A stretch of 15,772 nt of DNA from Dysgonamonadaceae bacterium (GCA_031260235.1 JAIRKG010000111.1:1-15772); one strand, 5' to 3'. Positions 6,708 to 15,669 are shown, counted from the stretch's first letter. Notes: a model not told the origin generated them from the sequence alone. Numbers and translations: made by a program.

Positions 6708-9700
6708 ATGCCGCAATTAAAAATCTACAAAGCATCTGCCGGGTCGGGCAAGACCTATACGCTGGCGAAAGAATACATCAAGGAATTGCTCATTGGCGAT
6801 TTCGACGATAATTACCGGCATATTCTCGCGGTTACTTTCACCAAAGACGCTACCGGCGAAATGAAAAACCGTATTTTGGCTGAACTCTACGGATTGGCGT
6901 TTAATACCGTTGATTCGCAGGGTTTTCTGGCGTCCGTCGCAGCAGCGTTGCGCGAAACGGGACAACCGGCGGACGAGGCGCTTATCAGGGAGAAGTCGCG
7001 CCGGGTTTTGGATGCTATCTTACATGATTACAGCCATTTGCATATAACGACCATCGACAGTTTTTTTCAGAAAATACTCCGCAATCTGGCTCGCGAATTG
7101 GGTAAAGGGTCGCGGTTTAATCTCGAAATGAATACTGCCCGCGTGCGTTCCGACGCTGTCGGGCAAATGGTCGAGAATGCTCACCAAAATCCGCAACTCC
7201 TGCAATGGCTGACGACTTACGTTGAGAATAAACTCGAACAGGACGGTAACTGGCATTTCAAAGACGAGATTTACCGCTTCAGTGCGTGTATATATGACGA
7301 GTTCTTCCAGGAACATGAACAGCTGTTGCATAAGCAATTAGAAGATAATTCAGACGTTTTTGAACATCTGAAAACACAGCATCAGACGTTGCTGAAAGAG
7401 TATAAGGGCTTTTTTCAAACGACATGGAAAAAGGTATCGGCTTTGCTGATTAATAACAGTTTGGAGGCTGCCGACTTTATACAGAAAGGCGCGGTATTTA
7501 CTTTTTGGAAAAACCTGGCGGACAACCGGCGGGGCGAGATGGGCAAAAGCATTGCCAAACTGATAGACAGCCCCGAAAACTGGTCGACGAAGACGAGCAA
7601 ACGCAGGGACGATGTTATTGCATTGGCAGAAAGCGACCTGTGCGAGTTGCTTCGGAAAACGTCCGATATGCTGCAAAAGCAAAACACTTCGCGCCTGATT
7701 CTCGGCAACATTCACCAACTGGGTTTGGTATGGCATATTACCAACGAAATCAACGGGATGAATGCCGAAAACAATCGCTTTATACTGTCGGATACGGCTT
7801 TGTTCCTTAACCGGATGATCGACCATTCCGATTCGCCGTTTATATACGAGAAAATCGGTGCGGAAATCCGGCATGTGATGATTGACGAGTTTCAGGATAC
7901 CTCGCGCCTGCAATGGGGAAATTTCAAAGTCTTACTGTCTGATATTCTTGCCAATAACCGGTTCAGTATGATTGTCGGCGACGTTAAACAGTCGATTTAC
8001 CGCTGGCGGAACGGCGATTGGCGGATACTGAACAGTGTGGGCGGCGAATTGTCGGTTCATCCCACTGTGCTTGAATATAACTTCCGTAGCAAAAAGCGGA
8101 TAGTCGAATTCAACAATGCTTTTTTCGCCGGGGCAGGGGAAACTTTAGATCGGAAGTTCAAGGAGGAGCTCGGCGAATTGACCGACTCGCCCTTTGCTTC
8201 GATTTATGCGGCGGAGGAAGTCGCCCAGAAGCCGCATAAAACTGCCGATGCGGGATACGTGAGCATTGATTTCCTGCAAGACGGGGAGAAGGAGAAATAT
8301 AAAGATGTGGTATTGCGCCGGTTGCTCGAAACGGTAGAGGCGTTGCGCAAGGCGGGAGTGCAGGCTAATGATATTTGTATTTTGGTGCGGAACAACAGTC
8401 AAATTAAGGTGATAGCTGAATATTTGGCTGCGCTGAAGATGGATTATCCGGAGTTGGCTGCCGGAAACTACTTGAATATTGTGTCTAACGAGGCGTTTCG
8501 GTTGGATAATTCTTTGGCGGTTAGGATTATTGTGGAGGCTTTGAAGATGACCGTCGGATTAAACCAAGGGGAAAAAGGGGATTTTGATGCGATAGAGCGG
8601 ATGCCTTTGCTGGAGTTAATTTCTTATTTTTACCGGCTTTATAATTTGAAAGCAATTGAGGGGCAATCGGCTTATCTCTTTTTCTTTTTTGACGCTATCA
8701 ATCAATATATGAAGAACAATTCGTCGGATATTCATTCTTTTATTGCCTTTTGGGACGGGGAGATGTCGCAGAAAACCATTCCTGCGGGCGAGGGCATCGA
8801 CGGTGTTCGCGCCATGACGATTCATAGGTCGAAGGGGCTACAATTCCATACCGTTTTGCTTCCTTATTGCACATGGGAACTCAATCCGCACAAAAACTCC
8901 GTTGTCTGGTGCAAGCCGAAAGAAGGATATTATGACCTTGAACTGCTGCCGGTCAACTATTCCGAGCGCATGGGCGGGACGATATTCTCCGGCGAATACC
9001 AGCAAGAAATGTCGCTCTCGTGGCTCGACAACCTGAATCTGCTTTATGTTGCCTTCACGCGGGCAGAGTGCAATTTGATTATCTTCGGGAAGCATAAGAA
9101 AACCCTTTCAGGGCAGGAGCAGATTAAGACTGTTTCGGATTTACTGCAATGGACTGTTGCCGATTTGAATGGAAATTGGGATAACGAAAGGCTGCATTTC
9201 GACTGGGGAACGCTCGAACAAACCGCTGCTCCGCAAGCAGAAAAAACGGATAATATCCTGAAACAGACGCTGCCCCTGCTGCCCGTCGAGTTTGTTTCCG
9301 AAGCGTTTCAGGAAGGCAAATCTATCTTCAAGCAGTCGAATAAATCGCGCGACTTCGTCGACCCCGATATTTCCCCCCGCAGGAAATACATCGAATATGG
9401 AAATATGATGCACGCGCTCTTTGCTGCCGTCCGGACGATAGACGACATTGAAAATGCCGTCAGTAGACTTGTATTGGACGGCATTATCCTGCCCGACGAA
9501 AAGGAATACTACGCCGGCAAGGTAAGGGAAGCGATCAAAAAGGCAGGAGTGGAAGACTGGTTTTCAGATAAATATACTATCTATACCGAGTTTTCCATCC
9601 TCGTAGAAGAGAGCGGAGAAATAACAACCAAACGTCCCGACCGCGTACTTCTGTCGAAAACCGAAACGATTGTTATTGACTATAAATTCGGTGCTCCACA

Positions 9701-9797
9701 TCCCGACCACGAAAAGCAAATGCGGCAATATGTTGCGCTTTTGCAGGAGATGGGCTATCCGCAGGTGAAGGATCATTTGTGGTATGTGGTATTGTAG
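6708..9797 (+). CDS. RecB/AddA-like UvrD-family helicase with C-terminal PD-(D/E)XK nuclease
   Basis: This 1029-residue superfamily 1A helicase-nuclease resembles the RecB or AddA subunit that processes double-strand breaks for recombination. Helicase motifs in order are Walker A ASAGSGKT (9-16), Ia AVTFTKDATGEM (41-52), Walker B DEFQDTS (393-399), III VGDVKQSIYRWR (423-434), IV EYNFRS (456-461), V MTIHRSKGLQFH (703-714) and VI LLYVAFTRAE (778-787). The C-terminal nuclease carries the RecB-type residues His902 (YGNMMH), Glu961 (TEF), Asp978 (RPDRV) and Asp991-Tyr-Lys993 (IDYKFG), so both activities look intact. I chose the ATG at 6708 because MPQLKIYKASAGSGKT is the conserved beginning; an upstream TTG at 6684 lies inside the putative -7 box. 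A partner AddB/RecC-like gene is not adjacent: the gene is divergent from rsmH and convergent with the macroglobulin gene. Whether it acts with a distant partner or alone cannot be seen. Confidence 0.95.
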   Translation: MPQLKIYKASAGSGKTYTLAKEYIKELLIGDFDDNYRHILAVTFTKDATGEMKNRILAELYGLAFNTVDSQGFLASVAAALRETGQPADEALIREKSRRVLDAILHDYSHLHITTIDSFFQKILRNLARELGKGSRFNLEMNTARVRSDAVGQMVENAHQNPQLLQWLTTYVENKLEQDGNWHFKDEIYRFSACIYDEFFQEHEQLLHKQLEDNSDVFEHLKTQHQTLLKEYKGFFQTTWKKVSALLINNSLEAADFIQKGAVFTFWKNLADNRRGEMGKSIAKLIDSPENWSTKTSKRRDDVIALAESDLCELLRKTSDMLQKQNTSRLILGNIHQLGLVWHITNEINGMNAENNRFILSDTALFLNRMIDHSDSPFIYEKIGAEIRHVMIDEFQDTSRLQWGNFKVLLSDILANNRFSMIVGDVKQSIYRWRNGDWRILNSVGGELSVHPTVLEYNFRSKKRIVEFNNAFFAGAGETLDRKFKEELGELTDSPFASIYAAEEVAQKPHKTADAGYVSIDFLQDGEKEKYKDVVLRRLLETVEALRKAGVQANDICILVRNNSQIKVIAEYLAALKMDYPELAAGNYLNIVSNEAFRLDNSLAVRIIVEALKMTVGLNQGEKGDFDAIERMPLLELISYFYRLYNLKAIEGQSAYLFFFFDAINQYMKNNSSDIHSFIAFWDGEMSQKTIPAGEGIDGVRAMTIHRSKGLQFHTVLLPYCTWELNPHKNSVVWCKPKEGYYDLELLPVNYSERMGGTIFSGEYQQEMSLSWLDNLNLLYVAFTRAECNLIIFGKHKKTLSGQEQIKTVSDLLQWTVADLNGNWDNERLHFDWGTLEQTAAPQAEKTDNILKQTLPLLPVEFVSEAFQEGKSIFKQSNKSRDFVDPDISPRRKYIEYGNMMHALFAAVRTIDDIENAVSRLVLDGIILPDEKEYYAGKVREAIKKAGVEDWFSDKYTIYTEFSILVEESGEITTKRPDRVLLSKTETIVIDYKFGAPHPDHEKQMRQYVALLQEMGYPQVKDHLWYVVL

Positions 9798-9801
9798 ATG
9801 T

Positions 9802-9893
9802 TGCATTAGAGTGCAGATCACCTCTGCATTAGGGTGCAGATCGCCTCTGCATTAGAGTGCAGATCGCCTCTGCATTAGAGTGCAGACCCTCCC
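9802..9893. repeat. Four tandem 23-bp hairpin-forming repeats between convergent genes
   Basis: Four head-to-tail units lie at 9802-9824, 9825-9847, 9848-9870 and 9871-9893. Each starts TGCATTAGAGTGCAGA and is followed by about seven bases (TCGCCTC in the best conserved form). Units 1-3 differ by one to three bases; unit 4 diverges after its first 16 bases. Across each unit junction the sequence forms a perfect 6-bp hairpin, TCTGCA-TTAGRG-TGCAGA (9823-9840, 9846-9863, 9869-9886). The array starts 4 bp after the helicase-nuclease stop and contains the stop and last codons of the macroglobulin gene. It could act as a two-way mRNA 3' structure, but no T tract is present. There are no spacers, so it is not a CRISPR array. 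Confidence 0.92.
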
Positions 9894-12800
9894 TCCCGCA
9901 GTATGCGAAACAAACTCCGGCGCATAAAGGCATTGAATAGTTGTAATTCCATTGGAATAGTTTCCTTCACTTGTTATATATAAGGGATATTCAAAAACAT
10001 ACGTTCCTTTCGGTAAATTATAGAAATAATAATTCATTGAAGCGTCTTTGGGCGACAGGTAATAGACTGCGCCTTGTGCCCGGCGGATTCCCGACAGTTG
10101 TTCGACCGGTTCAAAGCAGGAGGCACGCATGTCTTTCAACAAAACATATTCAAAATCCCTGTCCGCACGAACAAGCAGGCGCACAATGACTTTATTCCCG
10201 ACTTTCAAAGTCCCTGTTATCTGTTTTTCCACATTCAGTCCGGTTTTTGCGGCTTCTATCTTATCCGGATCTTCAAAATACTGCCAATAGAGCGCTCCCC
10301 AGCCGGGAACGGCATTTTCCTGCGTGATTTTCACGCAACTCATATCCGGCGTAATATTTTTACCGTTGAAAACTTCCTTTATATAACCCGTTCCTGCCTC
10401 GCCTTTTGACGTGTCGAACGATTGATTGCCGAGTTGAATGTCTGTTTTTCCGGTATCTTCCAGCCAATTAGAGCCGGTCTGCAAAAGAATTTGAATGGCG
10501 CTGACCAAACCGGGCAGACTTTCCCACTCCTGCGTTTGTTTTTGTTTCAGCAGCCAAAGTTTCATTTCGTCTGTTTCCTTTTGCGAAGCGCCTGTTTCGT
10601 AAAACGCCTTCATAATAAAACAGTGGTTGGCAATGGCATTGTTGAAAAAGAAAGAATATGCGCGGCTATTAGCCCAATACATACCCAAATCGGGCTTATG
10701 AGAGGCATGTTCGCGGAGCGATTTAACGATGGACTGAGCGATGTTTGTTTTTCCGCTGCGCTGTAGGAATAATGCGGCGACGGCGCGTCCGTAAAGGCTG
10801 GGGATGCTTGACCAATGCTTTTCTGTGATTGAGGTGTAGAATCGGACGGCTTCCAGGGTTTCCTCAAGGGGGATTTCCGGATATTGGGAACGGACAAAGA
10901 GGTATTCGAGAACTTGGATTGTGGGGGTTGAGAATTTGGGAGATTCAGGAGACTTTTGGGACTCGCTGTAATATTGCTGAAATTTTTGGTCGATGAAGCG
11001 GATTGCTTTTTCTTGAATATCTTTGACTTCAGCGGCTTCGGTTTCTTTCAAGCCGTATAAAATCCACTGAGTGATTGGTACGCTGGGGGACATGCCTTTG
11101 AACCATGTCCAGCCGCCGTCTTCGGTTTGCAGGGAGCGGAGTTTGTCGAGAGCTTGATTGTGGAGATAGTCTATCCGGTTGTCATTGAATGATAAGGATA
11201 GTTTTTGCTTCATTTCCGTTTCGTTTTGGGCTTCCGTCACCCAGGGCGTTTCTTCCAATAATACGGCTTTCAGCTCCTGATTTTTTTCGAGATCGGATTG
11301 TAAAGATGTTCCCGTCGCCGACCATGCGTCAATCACTTGCTTGATTTTCGGCGTAGATTTGGCGATCCGGGCAGCCAAAGCATTGGCGTAATATGCGCCG
11401 AACAGGGAGACAATGTCTTCCGACTGAGAAGACGTCAGGGACGGGAGGGATTGGACGGCATACCAGACGGGATTGTTGGCGAACTCTAATGTCAGGCGGT
11501 AGTTTTGTTGAGTGGATGATTTTTTTTCTATTCGGTCGAAAGAGAATATCTTTGTTTGTCCGCCTGAAATGTTCAGCGGCAGGCTCTCCGTTACCAATAT
11601 CCGGTTGGGGAGAATTGGAATCAGGTGTTGTTCGCCATCGCTGAAATCATCGGTCTTTGCAACTATCTTCACGGCAGTCAGGTCAATGCCCTGAGGAACG
11701 GTGAATGTCCAGGAAACGGCATGGGTTTTTCCGGCTTCAACTGTAAACGGCATGGAGGCTGCGGGAACGGAAATTGTTGTTTGACTGTCCACAGGGTTGA
11801 AAAATTCAATGCTAACCATACCGGAAAGCGTTGATTCCGAAAGGTTGAAAATGGTTGCGGAAATCGTCGCATGATCGCTTTCGCGGATGAAACGCGGGAT
11901 ATTGGGGGCGACAATCAATTTTTTCCGGCTCATAGCCTCTTTCATGATTTGTCCGAATTTCAGATCTTTGGTATGCGCAAGTCCCATGAATTTCCAGGTT
12001 GTATTGCTTTCCGGGACGGTAAAAGAAATCAGCGTTTTGCCGGATTCGTCGGTTTTCAGTTGCGGATAGAAAAAGACTGTTTCACTAAAATTTTGGCGGA
12101 TTTGCACAGGCGCATCCTCCTTCATAAGAATGTCGTCATCTCCATTCTGTATTTCTTCGTCTTGCACAAGGCTTTGCTGCACTGCTACAGCATTTCCGGC
12201 GCCGAAACTTTTTAATCTCATTACTTGTGAATGAATTGTAAATCCAAACCAGTTGAAATCGTCAAATTTGAAAGAAGGGACGTCTGTCTGCTTATAATTA
12301 ATCCTGAAATTACGGGAAGAATTGGAAAATTCATCGCCTTTTTCCGCGCGTATATTCGGCAAATGCAGATTGTGCAACGGATTGAACGACCATTCATGCC
12401 TGTAAATTTTATCAAGCGAAGCGTCATACATGGCTGCAAGCAATTCGCCCGCAACGTCTTTTTGTTCGTCGTCCCGCACAGATATTTTCCATTCTTCTTT
12501 TTGCCCTGGCAGGAGTTGATTGCGGAAAACTTCCATCGTCATGTCTAATTTCCGGCTCGGTTGTTTCTGCAGAACTATCTCGCTTTTTGAAAATACTTTG
12601 GCGTCTTTAATAAAAGTGAAGTGAACGGAAATGCCGTCTCCATACGATTCCAGGAAAGGAATTTCGATTTTCCGGTTTTCGTTGTTCAGCACGAAACGCG
12701 ATGCGGCTACCTTTTTATTATCCCTGTCCTTAAAAATTTCATACAAAACATATACTTCTTTCGCCGACGAACCATAAATAATTACGGCGTTCTCTCCCGC

Positions 12801-15467
12801 TACGCACTCGGTTTTCAGCGGCAACAACCATTCGTAAACCGGCACAGGCGGTCGTTTATCTGCATTGGTAAACAAGGTGAAATCGGTTGAATATTCTTCA
12901 GCGTCTTTTGCTGTAGCTGTGATGCGGTATTTACCTGACGCAAAGGATTTCAAGCGATTGAGATCAATTGCTTTACCGGATTCAAAAGTGTTTTCAATAA
13001 GTAATTTGTCTTGCAGCCAGTCGTCTTTTTCGTTGTCTAATTTACCTGCTTCCTTCGGTTTCAGGCTAAAGATTTTGTAACTGCCGGTTACTGCAACCGG
13101 ATTGCGGCTTAAATCGGTTGCTTCAATCGTAAGGGAGGAAAGACTGTCTTTATGGTAATTGAGCCTGTCTAAATCATCCGGCAAACCTGCAATACTCAAT
13201 ATGAAAGGAACATCGCCGATGTTGATTTGCATTTCCGAGTTTTGCGTTTCGCCTTTCGCGTCGGTAATGTTTACGGAAATCGTATAAGTATAACTTACAT
13301 TTTTCCGGTTTTTGTCTTTAACCGCTTTTAGTGGCGTAAAATCAATCTCAAATTTGCCCTGTTCGTCCAAAAATACATTGCCGGAAGCCACTTTCACAGG
13401 CGGCGCCCATAACCTGAAAGTCCAATGATATGAACGGCTTATCTTGTATTCCGCTTTTGTATTTTGAATACTTACACCCGAAAATGTCGCAGCTTTTCCT
13501 TTAACGGTTACTTTGTCGCCGAAACGGACGGCGTTTTCATTCCTGTCAAATCGAATGTCGAAAGAGGGACGCTTGTATTCTTCCACGTGGAAAGAAGTAT
13601 AACCTGCGACTCGATCCGTTCGTATTGCAAATTGGCCGTTCAGAGTGCCTTGCGGTAAAACAAATTCTCCGGCGAATGAGCCGTATTCGTTGGTTTTCAC
13701 CGTCATTTCGGAAATATTTTTGCCGTTGGCATCGTGTAAATAAACGGTAAAATCAAGATTGGAAATTACCTGCATTTCGTTTGTTTCACATGCAATTCCT
13801 TTGAAATAAACCGTTTGTCCGGGGCGGTAGATGCTTCGGTCTGTGAAAATATTTAATCGCTGATTGGGGTCTTGATAATTATGACCGGATGAGGACAGCC
13901 AGGGGACATTTGAGATGATTTGGAACGTATCGGATTGATAGGTTGCCTGATAACCGGAGACATCTGTTTCTTTTCCACCTAAAGCCAAACCATTGGCGTC
14001 TGTGCGGAGCGTTTGGGTTTTTATGAGGTGGTTGTTGTTCCTTTCATACAGGTGAATAGACGCGCCTTCAACCGGTTTTCCGCTCAACAGGTCGGCAACC
14101 ATAAATTCGCGTTTCCCGTCCGTTACACGGGCAATCGTCGCCATACGGCTAACGGAAAATTGCTGATTGACAATATATTCAGGGTTTTCGTCGGGGAAAA
14201 TGACGTATTCGTAGTTGCCCAATTCTTTCATGGGAATTTTAATTGTGGTATCCGAATAAAAATAGGGCGCTTCATTCGCGAGGTTGATTTGTCCGGTTAA
14301 TACCAATTGTCCGTTCTTTTTATATTGCCCGTCCCTGTTCCACTTGCTGGTATAAACCGAGACCGGCACATTGATTCTGTAGATTTGAACAGTCAATTGA
14401 TCGAGATTTCTATATTTGATTTTCAAAAGCGCTTTTTCCCCCGGATACACCGTATTATTAACCGTGACGGTCAATTCGCTTTGGGTAATCTGTTGCAAAA
14501 AGTTTTTCAACAAACCGATTCTCTCGTAATTCGGGTATTTCTTGATACTTTCCAAACAGATTTCATACGCCTGTTTCACCGAATCGCTATTGTAATAATA
14601 ATTCGCTTTCCGGTAAAGAATTTCCGCACAAAAACTTTCGGTGGCGTATTGTTTTTCCAAACGGTCGAGCACAGCCGAATATTCTTCGCGTTTACCTCCG
14701 TCTTCATCCGGTTCATTATTTTCGGTGAAATCCAAACGGTCTAAATCGACCATTAACAGTGCAAAAGCATTGTTTTCCTGCTGCCTGAAAGTCCGTAAAT
14801 CCCCGTACAGTTTCCGGATTTGAGGCGTAAAATCAGTTCCGTCCGGATTGGAAATGCCTTTCAATACATCAATTCCCCTGTTAGCCAACAAATCATACAG
14901 GGTCGGACGTAACGCGCGAGACGATTCGCCGGCCTGCAATATATCTTCATATTCCAACGTATTTGTTTTTTGCAGCAATTCGGCAGGCTTCAAAGATCGC
15001 TCCACATAAGCGGCGATTCGTTCGATAAAAACGTTTGCCGACCATGTTTCCATATCCGTTCCTGCTTCCGCAGCCGGCAGGGCGGTTCTTTGATTGATTC
15101 GATAGGAATCATACCGGTAATATTTAGCGTATAAATCAGCCAGAAGCGAGTAGAGCGCCGCCTGTTCCGCCTTGTTTTGGTCTGCTGCGGCAAAAGTTTC
15201 CATTTCGCTGATAAGTTCGGGTAGTTTGTCCCTGTCAATCGCCGTCTCAAACTTGAGTCTGTAAATCATGGCTTTAATCAGTTCGGGACTGTTTCCCGTC
15301 TGCAAAGCCTTTTGGCGGATTTGAGTCACTACATCCAAAGCCGACTGTGGAAGAGATTGGTTTTCAAAATCATATACCTTGTTCCATTCCGAAGACAGGA
15401 TATTGGTTTGGGCGGTTGCCGCTAACGGCAGAAAGAATGTGAAAATAAGCAAGAGATTTGTTTTCAT
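9852..15467 (-). CDS. Large secreted alpha-2-macroglobulin family protein (thioester motif absent)
   Basis: This 1871-residue envelope protein has a signal peptide (about 1-20, hydrophobic LLLIFTFFLPLAATAQ, no lipobox), so it is probably periplasmic. The N-terminal third is largely helical with a TPR-like stretch (about 281-327). The MG2 signature NIFTDRSIYRPGQTVYFKGI lies at about 539-558. The A2M core domain, FFYPQLKTDESGKTLISFTV onwards, is at about 1132-1220. The alpha-toroid (thioester-type) domain is about 1330-1640 with DGGWTWFKG at 1450-1458. A receptor-binding-like beta domain (LVRADRDFEYVLLKDM) is at about 1765-1780. Where family members carry CxEQ before the YANALA helix, this protein has DIVS (1351-1354), so no thioester can form. 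Macroglobulins classically trap proteases; the role of this bacterial type is unsettled. The last 11 residues are encoded by the 23-bp repeat array. The ATG at 15467 is fixed by the signal peptide and follows a promoter at only 4 bp. Confidence 0.93.
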   Translation of the reverse strand: MKTNLLLIFTFFLPLAATAQTNILSSEWNKVYDFENQSLPQSALDVVTQIRQKALQTGNSPELIKAMIYRLKFETAIDRDKLPELISEMETFAAADQNKAEQAALYSLLADLYAKYYRYDSYRINQRTALPAAEAGTDMETWSANVFIERIAAYVERSLKPAELLQKTNTLEYEDILQAGESSRALRPTLYDLLANRGIDVLKGISNPDGTDFTPQIRKLYGDLRTFRQQENNAFALLMVDLDRLDFTENNEPDEDGGKREEYSAVLDRLEKQYATESFCAEILYRKANYYYNSDSVKQAYEICLESIKKYPNYERIGLLKNFLQQITQSELTVTVNNTVYPGEKALLKIKYRNLDQLTVQIYRINVPVSVYTSKWNRDGQYKKNGQLVLTGQINLANEAPYFYSDTTIKIPMKELGNYEYVIFPDENPEYIVNQQFSVSRMATIARVTDGKREFMVADLLSGKPVEGASIHLYERNNNHLIKTQTLRTDANGLALGGKETDVSGYQATYQSDTFQIISNVPWLSSSGHNYQDPNQRLNIFTDRSIYRPGQTVYFKGIACETNEMQVISNLDFTVYLHDANGKNISEMTVKTNEYGSFAGEFVLPQGTLNGQFAIRTDRVAGYTSFHVEEYKRPSFDIRFDRNENAVRFGDKVTVKGKAATFSGVSIQNTKAEYKISRSYHWTFRLWAPPVKVASGNVFLDEQGKFEIDFTPLKAVKDKNRKNVSYTYTISVNITDAKGETQNSEMQINIGDVPFILSIAGLPDDLDRLNYHKDSLSSLTIEATDLSRNPVAVTGSYKIFSLKPKEAGKLDNEKDDWLQDKLLIENTFESGKAIDLNRLKSFASGKYRITATAKDAEEYSTDFTLFTNADKRPPVPVYEWLLPLKTECVAGENAVIIYGSSAKEVYVLYEIFKDRDNKKVAASRFVLNNENRKIEIPFLESYGDGISVHFTFIKDAKVFSKSEIVLQKQPSRKLDMTMEVFRNQLLPGQKEEWKISVRDDEQKDVAGELLAAMYDASLDKIYRHEWSFNPLHNLHLPNIRAEKGDEFSNSSRNFRINYKQTDVPSFKFDDFNWFGFTIHSQVMRLKSFGAGNAVAVQQSLVQDEEIQNGDDDILMKEDAPVQIRQNFSETVFFYPQLKTDESGKTLISFTVPESNTTWKFMGLAHTKDLKFGQIMKEAMSRKKLIVAPNIPRFIRESDHATISATIFNLSESTLSGMVSIEFFNPVDSQTTISVPAASMPFTVEAGKTHAVSWTFTVPQGIDLTAVKIVAKTDDFSDGEQHLIPILPNRILVTESLPLNISGGQTKIFSFDRIEKKSSTQQNYRLTLEFANNPVWYAVQSLPSLTSSQSEDIVSLFGAYYANALAARIAKSTPKIKQVIDAWSATGTSLQSDLEKNQELKAVLLEETPWVTEAQNETEMKQKLSLSFNDNRIDYLHNQALDKLRSLQTEDGGWTWFKGMSPSVPITQWILYGLKETEAAEVKDIQEKAIRFIDQKFQQYYSESQKSPESPKFSTPTIQVLEYLFVRSQYPEIPLEETLEAVRFYTSITEKHWSSIPSLYGRAVAALFLQRSGKTNIAQSIVKSLREHASHKPDLGMYWANSRAYSFFFNNAIANHCFIMKAFYETGASQKETDEMKLWLLKQKQTQEWESLPGLVSAIQILLQTGSNWLEDTGKTDIQLGNQSFDTSKGEAGTGYIKEVFNGKNITPDMSCVKITQENAVPGWGALYWQYFEDPDKIEAAKTGLNVEKQITGTLKVGNKVIVRLLVRADRDFEYVLLKDMRASCFEPVEQLSGIRRAQGAVYYLSPKDASMNYYFYNLPKGTYVFEYPLYITSEGNYSNGITTIQCLYAPEFVSHTAGGRVCTLMQRRSAL

Positions 15468-15471
15468 CCTG

Positions 15472-15503
15472 CAAACTTACGATTTTGGGATTTATTTTGC
15501 AAA
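15472..15503 (-). promoter_or_regulatory. Bacteroidota-type -33/-7 promoter of the macroglobulin gene
   Basis: On the minus strand TTTG (15503-15500) is followed after exactly 20 bases by TAAGTTTG (15479-15472). Both match the Bacteroidota primary sigma consensus, TTTG at -33 and TAnnTTTG at -7. The -7 box ends only 4 bases before the ATG at 15467, so the start of transcription should fall at or very near the start codon. Confidence 0.65.
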
Positions 15504-15568
15504 TAAGGCAGGGTCTATTATGTTTTTTGAGTTTTTCAACAGTCATTGCACCCCGCCACGCCGCTCCC

Positions 15569-15605
15569 CGTCACTACGAACTGCAAAGCAGTGAAGTAAT
15601 CCAGG
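15569..15605 (-). repeat. REP-like palindromic element, copy 2 (inverted)
   Basis: CGTCACTACGAA, then the small hairpin ACTGC-AAA-GCAGT (15580-15592), then GAAGTAATCCAGG. The outer parts match the reverse complement of copy 1 (CGTCATTGCGA...GAAGCAATCCAGG). It pairs with copy 3 at 15634-15669 in opposite orientation. A fragment resembling the same end, GTCATTGCA, lies just to the left at 15542-15550. The copy is more diverged than copy 1. Confidence 0.55.
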
Positions 15606-15633
15606 AATTATAATGACGCAGAGAGGTTTTTCT

Positions 15634-15669
15634 TTGGATTGCCGCGCCGCTGCACGGCTCCGGGTGACG
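15634..15669 (+). repeat. REP-like palindromic element, copy 3
   Basis: TTGGATTGCCGCGCC...GGGTGACG has the same ends as copy 1 (CTGGATTGC...GACG) with a different, GC-rich core. With copy 2 it forms an inverted pair: CGTCAC (15569-15574) matches GTGACG (15664-15669), and AATCCAG-like and TTGGATT-like inner ends face each other. The pair resembles a two-unit REP cluster capable of a long imperfect stem. Confidence 0.5.

Noticed and set aside
7350..7913. 187-codon open frame antisense to the helicase-nuclease gene
   Set aside because: It is a shadow of a gene with complete helicase motifs, and its translation has no recognisable domain.
9802..9893. Possible CRISPR array
   Set aside because: The units are directly adjacent with no spacers and there are no cas genes; this is a tandem repeat.
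14307..14744. 145-codon plus-strand frame inside the macroglobulin gene
   Set aside because: It is antisense to a continuous conserved protein and has no start context or domain.
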